A program made the position numbers and the translations under genes. Of a stretch of DNA of 64,000 bases, positions 37,934-49,551 are shown piece by piece (position 1 is the stretch's first letter; every line of letters begins with the position of its first letter). Under the pieces are notes generated by a model that saw nothing but the letters and a program-made list of their open reading frames with translations, was not told the DNA's origin and did no database searches. Source of the DNA: Pantoea trifolii. Lineage in GTDB: Bacteria; Pseudomonadota; Gammaproteobacteria; Enterobacterales; Enterobacteriaceae. The stretch lies in the NCBI RefSeq assembly GCF_024506435.1, contig NZ_JANIET010000001.1, forward strand, positions 2,170,001-2,234,000. Direction: 5' to 3'.

Positions 37934-38527
37934 ATGCAGCTTAAACGGGTAGCAGAAGCCAAACTGCCCACGCCATGGGGAGATTTCCTGATGGTTGGTT
38001 TTGAAGAACTGGCAACCGGCCACGACCATGTCGCGCTGGTTTATGGTGATATTAGCGATCACAATCCGGTGCTGGCGCGCGTCCATTCCGAATGTTTAAC
38101 TGGCGATGCCCTGTTCAGCTTGCGCTGTGACTGCGGCTTCCAGCTGGAAGCGGCGTTAACCGCGATTGCGGAAGAAGGTCGTGGCATCCTGATGTATCAC
38201 CGTCAGGAAGGACGCAACATCGGTTTGCTGAATAAAATCCGTGCTTATGCGTTGCAGGATAAAGGTTACGACACTGTCGAAGCCAACCATCAGCTCGGTT
38301 TCGCCGCTGATGAGCGTGACTTCACGCTGTGTGCGGATATGTTCAAACTGTTAGGCGTCAATGAAGTGCGCTTGCTGACGAACAATCCACGCAAAGTTGA
38401 GATCCTGACCGAAGCCGGTATCAATATCGTTGAACGCGTGCCGTTGGTTGTCGGGCGTAACCCGAAAAACGCGCACTATCTCGATACGAAAGCCGAGAAA
38501 ATGGGTCATTTGCTGCCGAAGTCTTAA
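37934..38527 (+). CDS. ribA: GTP cyclohydrolase II
   Basis: A 197-residue enzyme for the first step of riboflavin synthesis. The zinc-binding [15 protein letters not shown] cysteines and the [17 protein letters not shown] active-site loop are conserved. It is nearly identical to E. coli RibA from [18 protein letters not shown], which fixes the start (GGAGAG upstream). Confidence 0.98.
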   Translation: MQLKRVAEAKLPTPWGDFLMVGFEELATGHDHVALVYGDISDHNPVLARVHSECLTGDALFSLRCDCGFQLEAALTAIAEEGRGILMYHRQEGRNIGLLNKIRAYALQDKGYDTVEANHQLGFAADERDFTLCADMFKLLGVNEVRLLTNNPRKVEILTEAGINIVERVPLVVGRNPKNAHYLDTKAEKMGHLLPKS

Positions 38528-38546
38528 GCGGATTTTAAAGCAGATA

Positions 38547-38573
38547 AAAAAGCCGGGAATTCCCGGCTTTTTC
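38547..38573. terminator. Bidirectional terminator between ribA and acnA
   Basis: AGCCGGGAATTCCCGGCT flanked by an A run on the left and a T run on the right. It serves both convergent genes. Confidence 0.9.
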
Positions 38574-38575
38574 TT

Positions 38576-41257
38576 TTAGTTCAGCATATTGCGGATCACG
38601 TAATGCAAAATGCCGTCGTTTTGATAGTAGGTTAATTCGTTACCCGTATCGATACGGCAACGCGTTTCCAGCGTCTCTTTGCTGCCATCCGCGCGCGTCA
38701 GCGTCACATTTACAGTGCCACCCGGTTTAAGCTGTGACAGGTTCGCCACATCAATAAACTCTTCACCGGTTAGCTGCAGCGTTTTGCGCGTCACGCCAGC
38801 CGGAAACTCGAGCGGCAGAATCCCCATACCAATCAGATTAGAGCGGTGAATACGCTCAAAGGATTCGGAAATAACCACGCGCACGCCTTGTAAGCGCGGC
38901 CCTTTTGCTGCCCAGTCACGACTGGAGCCGGAACCGTACTCTTTACCGGCAATCACCGCTAATGGCACGCCTTCCTGCTGATACTTCATCGCCGCATCGT
39001 AAATCGCCAGCTGCTCGTTAGACGGGAAGTGTTTGGTATAACCGCCCTCCACGCCCGGCACCATTTCGTTGCGAATACGGATATTGGCGAAAGTGCCGCG
39101 CATCATCACTTCGTGGTTGCCACGACGCGAACCATAGGAGTTGAAATCGGTGCGCTCAACGCCGTGTGAGAGTAAATAGCGTCCGGCTGGACTTTCCGCT
39201 TTGATGCTACCCGCCGGAGAAATGTGGTCGGTGGTGACGGAATCACCCAGCATCGCCAGAATGCGCGCGCCTTTGATGTCCTGCACCGGCTTCGGCGTTT
39301 TCTCCATATCGTCAAAGAATGGCGACAGGCGAATATAAGTAGAATCGCCATCCCAATCATAAGTTGCCGCTTCGCTGACTTTGATCTGCTGCCACTCCGG
39401 CGTGCCGTCAAATACCTCGGCATACTCTTTATGGAACATATCGCTGGTCACTTTCTGCACTGCTTCTGCAATTTCTTCCGGTGAAGGCCAGATGTCCTTA
39501 AGGAAAACATCGTTGCCCTGTCGATCCTGACCGATCGGATCAGATTGCAGATTGATCTTCATGTTACCCGCTAAGGCATAAGCCACTACCAGCGGCGGTG
39601 AAGCCAGCCAATTGGTTTTAATCAACGGATGAATGCGGCCTTCGAAGTTGCGGTTACCCGAAAGCACGGCGGCAACCGTGAGATCACCCTCTTTAATCGC
39701 ACTTTCTATCGCATCCGGTAACGGACCTGAGTTGCCGATACAAGTGGTGCAACCGTAACCAACTAAATTAAACCCTAATTCATCCAGATAAGGTGTGAGT
39801 TGGGCCACAGCAAGATAATCAGAAACCACTTTAGAACCAGGCGCCAGCGACGCTTTGACCCACGGCTTGCGCATCAGGCCGCGTTCCACGGCTTTCTTCG
39901 CCAGCAAACCGGCAGCCATCAGCACGCTAGGATTCGAGGTATTAGTACAAGAGGTAATCGCCGAGATCACTACCGCACCGTCATCCAGCTGATAGCTCTC
40001 TCCGGTTTCGCTATCGCGATAGCTGACGGTTTTATGCGGTTTTTGCGCCTGATTGACTTCCAGTTCATTGCTGGCATCAAAGGCTGAAGGAACATCGCCC
40101 AGCGATACGCGATCCTGTGGGCGTTTTGGTCCGGCAAGGCTGGATTCAACATCACCCATGTCCAGCGCTAAAGAGCTGGTGAACACCGGTTCATCGCCAG
40201 CATTGCGCCACATACCTTGTTGCTTGGCATAAGCCTCAACCAGTTCAACCTGCTCCGCATCGCGGCCAGTCAGCGTCATGTAGCTTAAGGTAACGTCATC
40301 AACCGGGAAGAAGCCGCAGGTCGCGCCATATTCTGGTGCCATGTTGGCGATGGTGGCGCGATCGGCCAGCGGCAAGTCCGCTAAACCATCACCATAAAAC
40401 TCAACGAATTTACCTACCACGCCGTGTTTACGCAGCATCTGTGTGACGGTTAGCACTAAATCCGTTGCGGTAATACCGGGACGCAGTTTACCGGTGAGTT
40501 TGAAACCGACCACATCCGGAATCAGCATCGAGACCGGCTGGCCAAGCATCGCCGCTTCAGCCTCAATCCCGCCGACGCCCCAACCCAATACGCCGAGCGC
40601 ATTGATCATAGTAGTGTGCGAATCGGTGCCCACCAGCGTATCGGGATAAGCAATCTCTTGCCCATTCAGCGTCTCATGCCAGACAGATTTACCGAGATAT
40701 TCCAGATTGACCTGATGACAAATCCCGGTGCCCGGCGGCACGACGCGGAATCGATTGAAGGCTTTTTGTCCCCAGCGCAGGAAAACGTAGCGCTCATGGT
40801 TGCGCTCCATTTCCAGATGCACATTTTCACCAAAGGCTTTGTCATCACCGAAATGGTCCACGGTGACAGAGTGGTCGATGACCAGATCAACGGGGGATAA
40901 GGGATTGACTTTGGCGACATCGCCGCCAAGGCGTTTCACCGCTTCGCGCATGGCGGCCAAATCCACCACCGCCGGCACGCCGGTAAAATCTTGCATTAAT
41001 ACACGCGCCGGACGATAGGCAATCTCACGCTCGGCGTGAGCATCTTTTTGCCAGGCGACCAACGCTTCAATATCTTCCAGCGTGACAGAATCACCATCCT
41101 GCCAGCGTAATAGGTTTTCCAGCAGGACTTTCATCGACTTGGGCAAGCGATCAATATTGCCCAATTGCTGAGCTGCTTTGGGCAAGCTGTAGTAATGATA
41201 TTTTTTTGCCCGAACATCAAGCATGTCCTGACTCTGCTCGCGTAACGTTAACGACAT
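38576..41257 (-). CDS. acnA: Aconitate hydratase A
   Basis: An 893-residue [4Fe-4S] enzyme (E. coli 891) converting citrate to isocitrate. The cluster cysteines lie in [10 protein letters not shown] and [12 protein letters not shown]. AcnA is the stress and stationary-phase aconitase, regulated in E. coli by SoxRS, Fur and FNR. The gene keeps its place between ribA and the ymi/yciX small genes. Confidence 0.98.
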   Translation of the reverse strand: MSLTLREQSQDMLDVRAKKYHYYSLPKAAQQLGNIDRLPKSMKVLLENLLRWQDGDSVTLEDIEALVAWQKDAHAEREIAYRPARVLMQDFTGVPAVVDLAAMREAVKRLGGDVAKVNPLSPVDLVIDHSVTVDHFGDDKAFGENVHLEMERNHERYVFLRWGQKAFNRFRVVPPGTGICHQVNLEYLGKSVWHETLNGQEIAYPDTLVGTDSHTTMINALGVLGWGVGGIEAEAAMLGQPVSMLIPDVVGFKLTGKLRPGITATDLVLTVTQMLRKHGVVGKFVEFYGDGLADLPLADRATIANMAPEYGATCGFFPVDDVTLSYMTLTGRDAEQVELVEAYAKQQGMWRNAGDEPVFTSSLALDMGDVESSLAGPKRPQDRVSLGDVPSAFDASNELEVNQAQKPHKTVSYRDSETGESYQLDDGAVVISAITSCTNTSNPSVLMAAGLLAKKAVERGLMRKPWVKASLAPGSKVVSDYLAVAQLTPYLDELGFNLVGYGCTTCIGNSGPLPDAIESAIKEGDLTVAAVLSGNRNFEGRIHPLIKTNWLASPPLVVAYALAGNMKINLQSDPIGQDRQGNDVFLKDIWPSPEEIAEAVQKVTSDMFHKEYAEVFDGTPEWQQIKVSEAATYDWDGDSTYIRLSPFFDDMEKTPKPVQDIKGARILAMLGDSVTTDHISPAGSIKAESPAGRYLLSHGVERTDFNSYGSRRGNHEVMMRGTFANIRIRNEMVPGVEGGYTKHFPSNEQLAIYDAAMKYQQEGVPLAVIAGKEYGSGSSRDWAAKGPRLQGVRVVISESFERIHRSNLIGMGILPLEFPAGVTRKTLQLTGEEFIDVANLSQLKPGGTVNVTLTRADGSKETLETRCRIDTGNELTYYQNDGILHYVIRNMLN

Positions 41258-41379
41258 AGCGCCTCCATGTATGTAAATCTCTTTTTAAACCTCAGTGACT
41301 GCAAGGTTTAACTTAAAGATAGACCACATTATCGTTAACGTTTTGATAACAACACGAATTGACACATTAAAGCACAATG

Positions 41380-41409
41380 AAAAATGCCCCGACGTTTATC
41401 AGGGCATTT
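41380..41409 (-). terminator. Terminator of the ymiA-yciX-ymiC transcript
   Basis: On the minus strand AAATGCCC and GGGCATTT arms around an 11-12 base loop, then a T run (TTTTTC). It lies 30 bases past the ymiC stop and before the acnA promoter. Confidence 0.8.
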
Positions 41410-41438
41410 ACATAATTCAGTTTAATTTGAGTTAGTGC

Positions 41439-41531
41439 TTAAATCATCGCCCCAAAGGCGGCAGCCCAAAAAGCCAGGGAAAAGGTATATACGCTCACCC
41501 AGGATAATGTCGTTGTATTAATGTTCATCAT
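41439..41531 (-). CDS. ymiC: Small membrane protein, YmiC-like
   Basis: 30 residues opening MMNINTTTLSWVSVYTFSLA and ending FWAAAFGAMI, one hydrophobic helix. The pattern N-x-NT...SW...FSL-x-FWA resembles E. coli YmiC (31 residues), as does its place next to acnA. A strong GGGAGGG lies just upstream; the second ATG (41528) is an equally possible start. Function unknown. Confidence 0.7.
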   Translation of the reverse strand: MMNINTTTLSWVSVYTFSLAFWAAAFGAMI

Positions 41532-41700
41532 TCACTCCCTCCCGGATTCCGGGCAAAAAAAGTCCACCGTCTTCAGCGTTGTACTGATGACACCGTTTTT
41601 TTAATGCTGAGTGTTAAAGGACGGGCTTATAAATTGCCCACCGGATAATCCGGTAAAAGAGGGACTCAATGTCTAAATATGGAACAGAACGCATACCGCG

Positions 41701-41880
41701 TTATTTGGACTTCATATCCATGAAGGATTCAATAAAGTTACGCTGATTCTCACTGAGTTCCCACGAAACAGGAATGGTCACTTGTGGTTCAGTGGATACA
41801 ACGTCTTTCACTTTGCACGCAGGCGTTTGCGGCTGACGCGCTGAAACCGGATGCTTACGACTGAGTGTATTTGCCCACAT
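41701..41880 (-). CDS. Small protein at the yciX position
   Basis: 59 residues, starting MWANTLSRKHPVSARQPQTP and ending in SWELSENQRNFIESFMDMKSK. Soluble, basic N-terminus and acidic C-terminus. Its ATG is 3 bases after the ymiA stop, so translation is probably coupled, with GGGG inside the end of ymiA as ribosome-binding site. Position and size match E. coli yciX (about 55), but I cannot confirm sequence identity. Function unknown. Confidence 0.65.
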   Translation of the reverse strand: MWANTLSRKHPVSARQPQTPACKVKDVVSTEPQVTIPVSWELSENQRNFIESFMDMKSK

Positions 41881-41883
41881 GGC

Positions 41884-42042
41884 TTAACCCCACATACGCC
41901 AAATCATTAACGCCACCACTACCCAGAACAATGCTGAAGCAGCGAAGACAGTCATCCAAGCTTTGCGACGGGTGTTGCCAGTACGCTCAACTTTGGTGCT
42001 TTTAGTCCGGAAGCCCGGCTGTACAGTTATTCTCGTATTCAT
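41884..42042 (-). CDS. ymiA: Small membrane protein YmiA
   Basis: 52 residues. A basic N-terminal half is followed by RRKAWMTVFAASALFWVVV, a transmembrane helix ending ALMIWRMWG, very close to the C-terminus of E. coli YmiA (RRKAW...SALFWVVVALLIWKVWG). It lies between cysB and acnA as in E. coli. No strong ribosome-binding site is visible. Function unknown. Confidence 0.85.
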   Translation of the reverse strand: MNTRITVQPGFRTKSTKVERTGNTRRKAWMTVFAASALFWVVVALMIWRMWG

Positions 42043-42091
42043 AGTTTTTGATAATCACTCTCAATAAAACGATTGATGACAACGATTAAGA

Positions 42092-42109
42092 TTTAGGACG
42101 AATCCTAAA
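42092..42109. promoter_or_regulatory. Palindromic operator candidate (RcsB-like) upstream of ymiA
   Basis: TTTAGGACGAATCCTAAA has perfect 7-base arms. It shares TTAGGA...ATCCT with RcsB boxes such as that of ftsA and lies about 50 bases before the ymiA start. The regulator is inferred. Confidence 0.45.
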
Positions 42110-42404
42110 CTTGTTAAGACCGAAAATCCAGTTATTTTTATTGAGCACAACGATTAACGCTATTTATCAAAACACAAAAGATTGATGAGATAAATTTAAT
42201 TGCCAACATAACTATTAATTAAATCATTACATTGTAAATTTGGGTTAACAGCAAATTAGATCCAATCTTAATTTGAGTTTAATTTACCAGCCCAGTAAAA
42301 AAGCCCTTCTCCATCAACTCTTAACTAGAGTATGGGAATATTCCTGGCGAGCTGCAAAGTAACATCGTAAAAATTGTGTACTGATTCGCATTTAATAGAT
42401 AACA

Positions 42405-42429
42405 ATGAAAAAACATGTGACCCATGTTT
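42405..42429 (-). terminator. Weak terminator downstream of cysB
   Basis: On the minus strand AAACATG-GGTCA-CATGTTT runs into a T tract and then CATTG. The stem is AT-rich, and it lies about 105 bases past the cysB stop. Confidence 0.45.
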
Positions 42430-42535
42430 CATTTACATAAAAATAATGATTTTTTTTGAAGTACTCGTGGCGCTAAGCGCTAAGGGATTCCGAAGGTGCC
42501 CACTGGACACCTTGGCAAAAGAATGAGTTAGGAAT

Positions 42536-43627
<1,092 letters not shown>

Positions 43628-43673
43628 TCAGTTAAAGGAAGAATGTAGAACGATTAGCTATAAGGATAAGAGA

Positions 43674-43695
43674 AAGGCCAGCGTATGCTGGCCTT
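43674..43695 (-). terminator. Terminator of topA
   Basis: Perfect 9-base arms AAGGCCAGC and GCTGGCCTT around GTAT, followed on the minus strand by TCTCTT. It lies 8 bases past the topA stop. Confidence 0.75.
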
Positions 43696-43703
43696 GCGGG
43701 ACA

Positions 43704-46301
43704 TTACTTTTTCGCTTCCTGCCATTTGCCGTCAATATAGAACATTGACCAGCCGGTGGCTTTGCCATCCTTTTCGGAAGAGACATATTGCTGTTTCGTT
43801 TTGCGACTGAAACGCACCATCGTCTTATTCCCTTCCGGGTCGGCGGCTGGCGCTTCTGACAGATATTTCAGCTTCTCTGGCAGACGGTCGGCAAAGCGTT
43901 GCAGCTCTTCCACCAGCGGCGCGCGCGTTTCACGTGATTTAGGGAAAGTATTCGCGGCAAGGAACACGCCCGCAGCACCATCACGCAACACAAAGTAAGC
44001 ATCCGATTTTTCACACTGCAGTTCTGGCAGCGGCACCGGATCTTCTTTTGGCGGTGCGACATCACCGTTACGCAGAATCTTACGGGTATTTTTGCACTCG
44101 TCGTTGGTACAGGCCATGTACTTACCGAAGCGACCCATTTTCAGGTGCATCTCAGAACCACATTTCTCGCACTCAACAATCGGACCATCGTAGCCCTTGA
44201 TACGGAATTCGCCCTGCTCGATCTCGTAGCCGTCGCACTCTGGGTTATTACCGCAGACGTGCAGCTTGCGCTGGTTATCGATCAAATAGCTGTCCATCGC
44301 GGTGCCACACTTCTGGCAACGACGACGGGCGCGCAGCGCGTTGGTTTCAGCATCATCGCCTTCCAGCACGTTGAGCACTTCATTTTCCGGGATCAGGTTG
44401 ATGGTCTGCTTGCAGCGCTCTTTAGGCGGCAACGCATAACCCGAGCAACCGAGGAATACGCCGGTACTGGCGGTGCGAATTCCCATCGGACGACTACAGG
44501 TCGGACAGTCAATCGACGTCAACACCATCTGGTTCGGCTGCATGCCGCCCTCTTCCGGATCTTTCTCAGCGTCATCTAACTGCTGGCTGAAATCACTGAA
44601 GAAGGAGTCAAGCACCGCTTTCCATTCGGCTTCATTATTCGCCACCTGATCGAGGCTGTTTTCCATGCGCGCGGTGAAATCGTAATTCATTAGCTCGCGG
44701 AAGTTAGACTCCAGTCGGTCGGTAACAATTTCACCCATTTTTTCAGCGTAGAAACGGCGGTTCTCAACACGCACGTAACCACGATCCTGAATGGTGGAGA
44801 TGATCGAGGCGTAAGTTGATGGACGACCAATGCCGCGTTTTTCCAGCTCACGGACCAGTGACGCTTCACTGAAGCGTGCCGGCGGTTTGGTGAAGTGCTG
44901 GCTTGGCATTAGCTCTTTAAGATCCAGCATGTCGCCAACATCCACCGGCGGCAGCGTCAGATCTTCATCATTTTTACGCAGCGCAGGCATCACGCGCGTC
45001 CAGCCATCGAAACGCAGCGTGCGGCCTTTGGCTTTCAATTTGAATTCAGCCGCTCCCACGGTCAGCGTGGTGGAGTCGTACTGAGCCGGTACCATCTGGC
45101 AGGCAACGAACTGGCGCCAAATCAGCTGATACAGTTTCTGCGCGTCAGCTTCCATATCCTTCAGCTGCTCAGCGATGATATTCACATCAGAAGGACGAAT
45201 CGCTTCGTGCGCTTCCTGAGAATTCTCTTTGCTGGCATAGGTATTCGGCGCTTCTGGCAGATACTTTTTACCGAAGCTGCTCTCAACATAGCCACGCGCC
45301 ATCGCCACGGCATCCTGGCTCAGGTTGGTGGAGTCGGTACGCATATAGGTGATGTGGCCCGCTTCATACAAGCGCTGCGCCATCATCATGGTCTTCTTCA
45401 CACCGAAGCCCAAACGCGTACTCGCCGCCTGTTGCAGCGTTGAGGTAATAAATGGTGCAGAAGGCTTGCTGCTGGTCGGTTTGTCTTCACGATCCAGCAC
45501 TTCGTAACGCGCTTTCTGCAAAATCGCCACCGCCGCGTGAGTTTGCTCACGATTAACCGGGCGGAACGCTTTGTCATTCTGATGCGTAACCTGCATAGCC
45601 AGATCGGCGCCTTTCGGCGTGGCGAAATCAGCATCGATTTCCCAGTACTCTTCTGGCACAAAGGCTTTGATTTCGTGCTCGCGCTCAACCACCAGACGCA
45701 CAGCAACCGACTGAACGCGACCGGCTGACAGGCCGCGAGCAATTTTCTTCCACAGCAGTGGCGACACCATGTAACCCACCACGCGATCCATAAAGCGGCG
45801 CGCTTGCTGTGCGTTAACACGTTCAATATTGAGCTCGCCCGGCTTGTCGAACGCCTGACGAATCGCATTCTTGGTAATTTCGTTAAACACCACGCGGCTA
45901 AAGCGCTTATCGTCCCCACCGATCACTTCCCGCAGGTGCCAGGCAATAGCTTCCCCTTCGCGGTCAAGGTCGGTTGCGAGATAGATGTGGTCTGCATCGG
46001 CAGCCAGGTTTTTCAGCTCAGCGACAACTTTCTCTTTGCCCGGCAGAATTTGATAATCCGCTTCCCAACCATGCCAGGGATCCACACCCATGCGGTTTAC
46101 GAGTGCGGCTTTCTCATCCTTTTTAACCTTTTTTCCAGGTTTCGCTTTTTCCCCGTCGGCACTTTTACGGGCAGTTGAACCGCTGGTCGGCAAATCACGG
46201 ATATGACCGACACTGGATTTCACCACGTAGTCATTACCGAGGTATTTATTGATTGTTTTGGCCTTTGCCGGGGACTCAACGATTACGAGTGATTTACCCA
46301 T
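43704..46301 (-). CDS. topA: DNA topoisomerase I
   Basis: An 865-residue type IA topoisomerase (E. coli 865) that relaxes negative supercoils. It has a TOPRIM domain at the N-terminus ([12 protein letters not shown]...[13 protein letters not shown]), the active-site tyrosine in YMRTDSTNL (near 319), and C-terminal zinc-ribbon domains with CxxC pairs ([25 protein letters not shown]). Confidence 0.98.
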   Translation of the reverse strand: MGKSLVIVESPAKAKTINKYLGNDYVVKSSVGHIRDLPTSGSTARKSADGEKAKPGKKVKKDEKAALVNRMGVDPWHGWEADYQILPGKEKVVAELKNLAADADHIYLATDLDREGEAIAWHLREVIGGDDKRFSRVVFNEITKNAIRQAFDKPGELNIERVNAQQARRFMDRVVGYMVSPLLWKKIARGLSAGRVQSVAVRLVVEREHEIKAFVPEEYWEIDADFATPKGADLAMQVTHQNDKAFRPVNREQTHAAVAILQKARYEVLDREDKPTSSKPSAPFITSTLQQAASTRLGFGVKKTMMMAQRLYEAGHITYMRTDSTNLSQDAVAMARGYVESSFGKKYLPEAPNTYASKENSQEAHEAIRPSDVNIIAEQLKDMEADAQKLYQLIWRQFVACQMVPAQYDSTTLTVGAAEFKLKAKGRTLRFDGWTRVMPALRKNDEDLTLPPVDVGDMLDLKELMPSQHFTKPPARFSEASLVRELEKRGIGRPSTYASIISTIQDRGYVRVENRRFYAEKMGEIVTDRLESNFRELMNYDFTARMENSLDQVANNEAEWKAVLDSFFSDFSQQLDDAEKDPEEGGMQPNQMVLTSIDCPTCSRPMGIRTASTGVFLGCSGYALPPKERCKQTINLIPENEVLNVLEGDDAETNALRARRRCQKCGTAMDSYLIDNQRKLHVCGNNPECDGYEIEQGEFRIKGYDGPIVECEKCGSEMHLKMGRFGKYMACTNDECKNTRKILRNGDVAPPKEDPVPLPELQCEKSDAYFVLRDGAAGVFLAANTFPKSRETRAPLVEELQRFADRLPEKLKYLSEAPAADPEGNKTMVRFSRKTKQQYVSSEKDGKATGWSMFYIDGKWQEAKK

Positions 46302-46646
46302 ATGTACCTTTACCTAAATGAAACGTCCTGATAAACGGGAGAGAATTGGAGGTCCCAAAACCCAATGGGTTCAATATTGCTGCCAGCATTTCGCATTTCA
46401 AGGCAGCAGGGATAATCTCAGGTCAGATTGCGTCGACTTCTGCAACTTTATGATTAGGAGCGAGTTTTCCATCTGACAGAACCACACATCCGGGTGTGAT
46501 CTCCCTGAAAGCTGAATCGCCCACACTCTACCTGATAAAATCCGTTACGCAACTTAATTAGCATTCTGCCTAATTTTGCGCCAGTTTTATGACGCCATGC
46601 TGATTTGCTGAACGCGATAGCTCGCAAGTAATATAGAAGGAGAAAA
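46302..46646. other. Intergenic region upstream of topA
   Basis: 345 bases between the divergent topA and yciN genes. It should contain the topA promoters. I see no convincing gene, only a short CACAC-N6-GTGTG inverted repeat (46483-46498). Confidence 0.5.
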
Positions 46647-46670
46647 ATGGCTGTCAAAAAGAGGTGGAAA

Positions 46671-46919
46671 ATGTCAGTGCCAACAGAATCTATTTCACGC
46701 CACGCGTTACTGGAAATAGCTAATCAGATAATCACGCAGCACGACAATTATTTTGTCGGGTTAGAAGCCAATGATGTGATTCAACAAGGTGAGGTTTTGG
46801 TGTTTCGCGGTCCCTATTTTCTCGATGATCAAGGCTTGCCCACCGCCAAAACCACCACGGTATTTAATGTGTTTAAACACCTCGCGGTCGAACTCTCCTC
46901 TCAATATCATCTGGCATAA
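46671..46919 (+). CDS. yciN: YciN family protein
   Basis: 82 residues from MSVPTESISRHALLEIANQI, which aligns without gaps to the start of E. coli YciN (83) and shares GLPTAKTTTVFN-x-FKHLA. Its function is unknown. The ATG at 46647 has the stronger ribosome-binding site (AAGGAG) and would add 8 residues (MAVKKRWK), so either start is possible. Confidence 0.88.
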   Translation: MSVPTESISRHALLEIANQIITQHDNYFVGLEANDVIQQGEVLVFRGPYFLDDQGLPTAKTTTVFNVFKHLAVELSSQYHLA

Positions 46920-46921
46920 AA

Positions 46922-46941
46922 AAGCCCGGCAATTGCCGGGC
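46922..46941. terminator. Terminator between yciN and sohB
   Basis: GCCCGGC-AATT-GCCGGGC with a T run on the minus strand side. It serves sohB and can also block yciN read-through. Confidence 0.85.
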
Positions 46942-46945
46942 TCGG

Positions 46946-47992
46946 TTACAACAGCGGCTTCTCGCCGCGCTGCCATATTTTCAGAATCAACCGCTCTGCC
47001 GCCAGACTGGCGCTGTTAGTAAAGCGATCCATCATTTTACGCTTACGTGCATAGTGCACGCCTAACACGGTGAAGCGATCCATATGCTTAATAATCAACG
47101 CATCGCTGGTGCCGATTTCATCGACCAGACCTAAATCAAGCGCCTGGCGGCCATACCAATGCTCGCCGGTCGCCACTTTATTTAGATCGAGCGACGGACG
47201 CATCTGCTGCACGAAATCCTTAAACAGCTGATGCGTTTCATTGAGATCTTCCTGGAATTTCTCGCGCCCTTCGTCGGTGTTTTCACCAAACAGCGTCAAA
47301 GTACGTTTGTATTGACCGGCGGTATGCAGCTCAACGTCAATATCGTTACGCTTTAACAGTCGGTTGAAGTTAGGGATCTGCGCGACCACGCCAATCGAAC
47401 CAATAATAGAAAACGGAGCGGCGACGATGCGATCCGCCACGCAAGCCATCATGTACCCGCCGCTGGCAGCGACTTTATCCACCACAGCTGTCAATTGCAG
47501 GCCGGCATCACGCAGGCGTTGCAGCTGCGAAGCCGCCAAACCATAGCCGTGTACCACGCCGCCTGGGCTTTCCAGACGCAGCAGCACTTCATCGCCCGGC
47601 AGCGCTACCGCCAGCACCGCAGAGATCTCTTCACGCAATGAGGTGACTTCACTCGCGTCCATGCTGCCTTTGAACTCCAGCACATACAGCGTGGGTTTCA
47701 GCGTCTCACTCACGCCCGCTTTGGCATTGCGTTTATCGGCTTTCGCCTTTTGCTTCTCTTCTTTCTTATGCTGCTTGAGCCACACTTTTTGCGCCTGTGG
47801 TTTCATTTTGGCGAGCTGCAGATCTTCCTTCATCTCACGATAATCATCATCAAGATGCGTCAAACGCAGCTGCCCGCTGCTGTGACGTTTACGCAGCGCG
47901 GCATTAAGCACAATCAGAACAATAGCTGCGATCGCCACCACCACGGTGACGGCCTTAGCCAGAAATAATCCGTAACTGGAGAAAAAATCCAT
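46946..47992 (-). CDS. sohB: Inner-membrane peptidase SohB (S49 family)
   Basis: A 348-residue S49 family protease. An N-terminal membrane anchor (about 9-29) and charged linker precede the peptidase domain. The nucleophile Ser lies in AASGGYMMA, and the catalytic Lys follows in the YKRTLT region. SohB is related to SppA and was found in E. coli as a multicopy suppressor of htrA. It is divergent from yciK. Confidence 0.95.
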   Translation of the reverse strand: MDFFSSYGLFLAKAVTVVVAIAAIVLIVLNAALRKRHSSGQLRLTHLDDDYREMKEDLQLAKMKPQAQKVWLKQHKKEEKQKAKADKRNAKAGVSETLKPTLYVLEFKGSMDASEVTSLREEISAVLAVALPGDEVLLRLESPGGVVHGYGLAASQLQRLRDAGLQLTAVVDKVAASGGYMMACVADRIVAAPFSIIGSIGVVAQIPNFNRLLKRNDIDVELHTAGQYKRTLTLFGENTDEGREKFQEDLNETHQLFKDFVQQMRPSLDLNKVATGEHWYGRQALDLGLVDEIGTSDALIIKHMDRFTVLGVHYARKRKMMDRFTNSASLAAERLILKIWQRGEKPLL

Positions 47993-48165
47993 TCTGCCGC
48001 CTTATTAAACAGTAAATTACAACAGCTTCAAGTTTACCCGCTTTACGCGCTGTCGTCGCCTGAAATGCCCGCAGGCGGCACAGAATGCGAGGCTAAGCGA
48101 TTGCACCGCGCGGCAAATTCAGGCATAAAGCCAAAAACCTCCTGACCCGAGCAAAGGACATCGCT

Positions 48166-48930
48166 GTGCATTATCAACCGAAAAGCGATCTGCTGGAAAA
48201 TCGCATCATTCTCGTCACCGGCGCTTCCGACGGCATTGGCCGTGAAGCGGCGCTGACCTATGCGCGCTACGGCGCGCGCGTCATCCTGTTGGGACGCAAC
48301 GCCGACACGCTGCAGAAAACTGAGCAAGCCATCAACCAGTTAAACAAGCAGCCTGCATCTTCTTTGTTACTGGATCTGGCTCAAGCCACGCCAGAAAGCT
48401 GCCAGCAGTTGGCCGATCAGGTCGCTGCGCTGGTGCCGCGTCTGGATGGCGTGCTGCACAATGCCGGCATTCTGGGAGAAATCGTGCCGCTGGAAGAACT
48501 CGATCCGCAGATTTGGCGTGACGTGATGCAGATTAACCTTGATGCCACCTTCTATTTAACCCAGGCATTACTGCCGCTGCTGCTGCAATCGGATGCCGGA
48601 TCGCTGGTATTTACCACCTCCAGCGTGGGCCGCACCGGACGTGCCGGCTGGGGCGCGTATGCGGTTTCGAAGTTTGCCACGGAAGGCATGATGCAGGTAC
48701 TGGCAGACGAGTATAAAAACCGTCATCTGCGAGTGAACTGCATCAATCCTGGCGGCACGCGCACCAAAATGCGCGCCAGCGCCTTCCCGGAAGAGGATGC
48801 CAATTTACTCAAAACCCCGGCTGATTTGATGCCGCTCTACCTCTATTTAATGGGCGATGACAGTCGTCGTAAAACCGGCACCAGCTTCGATGCGCAGCCG
48901 GGACGTAAAGCGGGGCCAGCAACCGCATGA
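48166..48930 (+). CDS. yciK: SDR-family oxidoreductase YciK
   Basis: A 254-residue short-chain dehydrogenase. The NAD(P) motif TGASDGIG lies near residue 20, with the NAG motif HNAG and the catalytic Ser...YxxxK (SSVGRTGRAGWGAYAVSK). Its substrate is unknown. The start is GTG at 48166, with AAAGGA upstream and the same MHYQPK opening as E. coli. It overlaps btuR by 4 bp, a conserved pair. Confidence 0.95.
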   Translation: MHYQPKSDLLENRIILVTGASDGIGREAALTYARYGARVILLGRNADTLQKTEQAINQLNKQPASSLLLDLAQATPESCQQLADQVAALVPRLDGVLHNAGILGEIVPLEELDPQIWRDVMQINLDATFYLTQALLPLLLQSDAGSLVFTTSSVGRTGRAGWGAYAVSKFATEGMMQVLADEYKNRHLRVNCINPGGTRTKMRASAFPEEDANLLKTPADLMPLYLYLMGDDSRRKTGTSFDAQPGRKAGPATA

Positions 48931-49514
48931 GCGATCGCCATCAGCAACGTCAGCAACGACTAAAAGAGCAAGTCGATGCTCGTATCGCCGCCGCCACCGA
49001 AACGCGCGGCATTTTGATGGTGTTCACCGGTAACGGCAAAGGCAAAACTACCGCCGCTTTCGGCACCGCGTTGCGCGCCTGCGGGCACGGTAAAAAAGTG
49101 GCGGCGGTTCAGTTTATTAAAGGCGAATGGCCAAACGGTGAACGCAACTTGCTGGAGCAGCACGGCGTCGAATTTCAGGTGATGTCCACGGGATTTACCT
49201 GGAATACGCAGAACCGCGAGACCGATACCGCCGCCTGTCAGTTGGTGTGGCAGCAGGCGCGTCGCATGTTGGCCGATGACAGCGTCGATCTGGTGATTCT
49301 GGATGAAATCACTTACATGGTGAGCATGGATTATCTGGATTTAAATGAGTTGGTCGATGTGCTGAACCAGCGCCCTGCACAGCAAAGCGTGATCATTACC
49401 GGTCGCGGCTGTCATCGTACGTTACTGGATTTAGCGGATACCGTGACGGAAATGCGTCCGGTAAAACATGCGTTCGATGCGGGGGTTCAGGCACAGCAAG
49501 GAATTGACTGGTAA
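48927..49514 (+). CDS. btuR: Cob(I)alamin adenosyltransferase BtuR/CobO
   Basis: A 195-residue enzyme (E. coli 196) that adds the 5'-deoxyadenosyl group to cobalamin or cobinamide. The P-loop GNGKGKTTAAFG lies at about 36-47. It is coupled to yciK. Confidence 0.96.
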   Translation: MSDRHQQRQQRLKEQVDARIAAATETRGILMVFTGNGKGKTTAAFGTALRACGHGKKVAAVQFIKGEWPNGERNLLEQHGVEFQVMSTGFTWNTQNRETDTAACQLVWQQARRMLADDSVDLVILDEITYMVSMDYLDLNELVDVLNQRPAQQSVIITGRGCHRTLLDLADTVTEMRPVKHAFDAGVQAQQGIDW

Positions 49515-49519
49515 AACGC

Positions 49520-49542
49520 TGACGCCGCAGAGCGCGGCGTCA
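49520..49542. terminator. Terminator between btuR and rluB
   Basis: Perfect 9-base arms TGACGCCGC and GCGGCGTCA around AGAGC. TTTT follows shortly on the minus strand, so it best fits rluB, with possible use for btuR. Confidence 0.65.
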
Positions 49543-49551
49543 GGCTTCGCA

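Larger units (their letters stand above)
42043..42535. other. AT-rich intergenic region between cysB and ymiA
   Basis: About 490 bases without a convincing gene on either strand. It holds a palindrome TTTAGGA-CGAA-TCCTAAA (42092-42109) and a weak terminator near 42405-42429. The rest is AT-rich sequence that should contain the ymiA promoter. Confidence 0.6.

Noticed and set aside
42493..42513. AAGGTG...CACCTT hairpin just past the cysB stop
   Set aside because: It has no T run on the minus strand. The hairpin ending near 42405 with a T tract is the better terminator.
46454..46657. 67-codon minus-strand frame upstream of topA
   Set aside because: No ribosome-binding site or similarity could be supported, and it overlaps the yciN ribosome-binding region.
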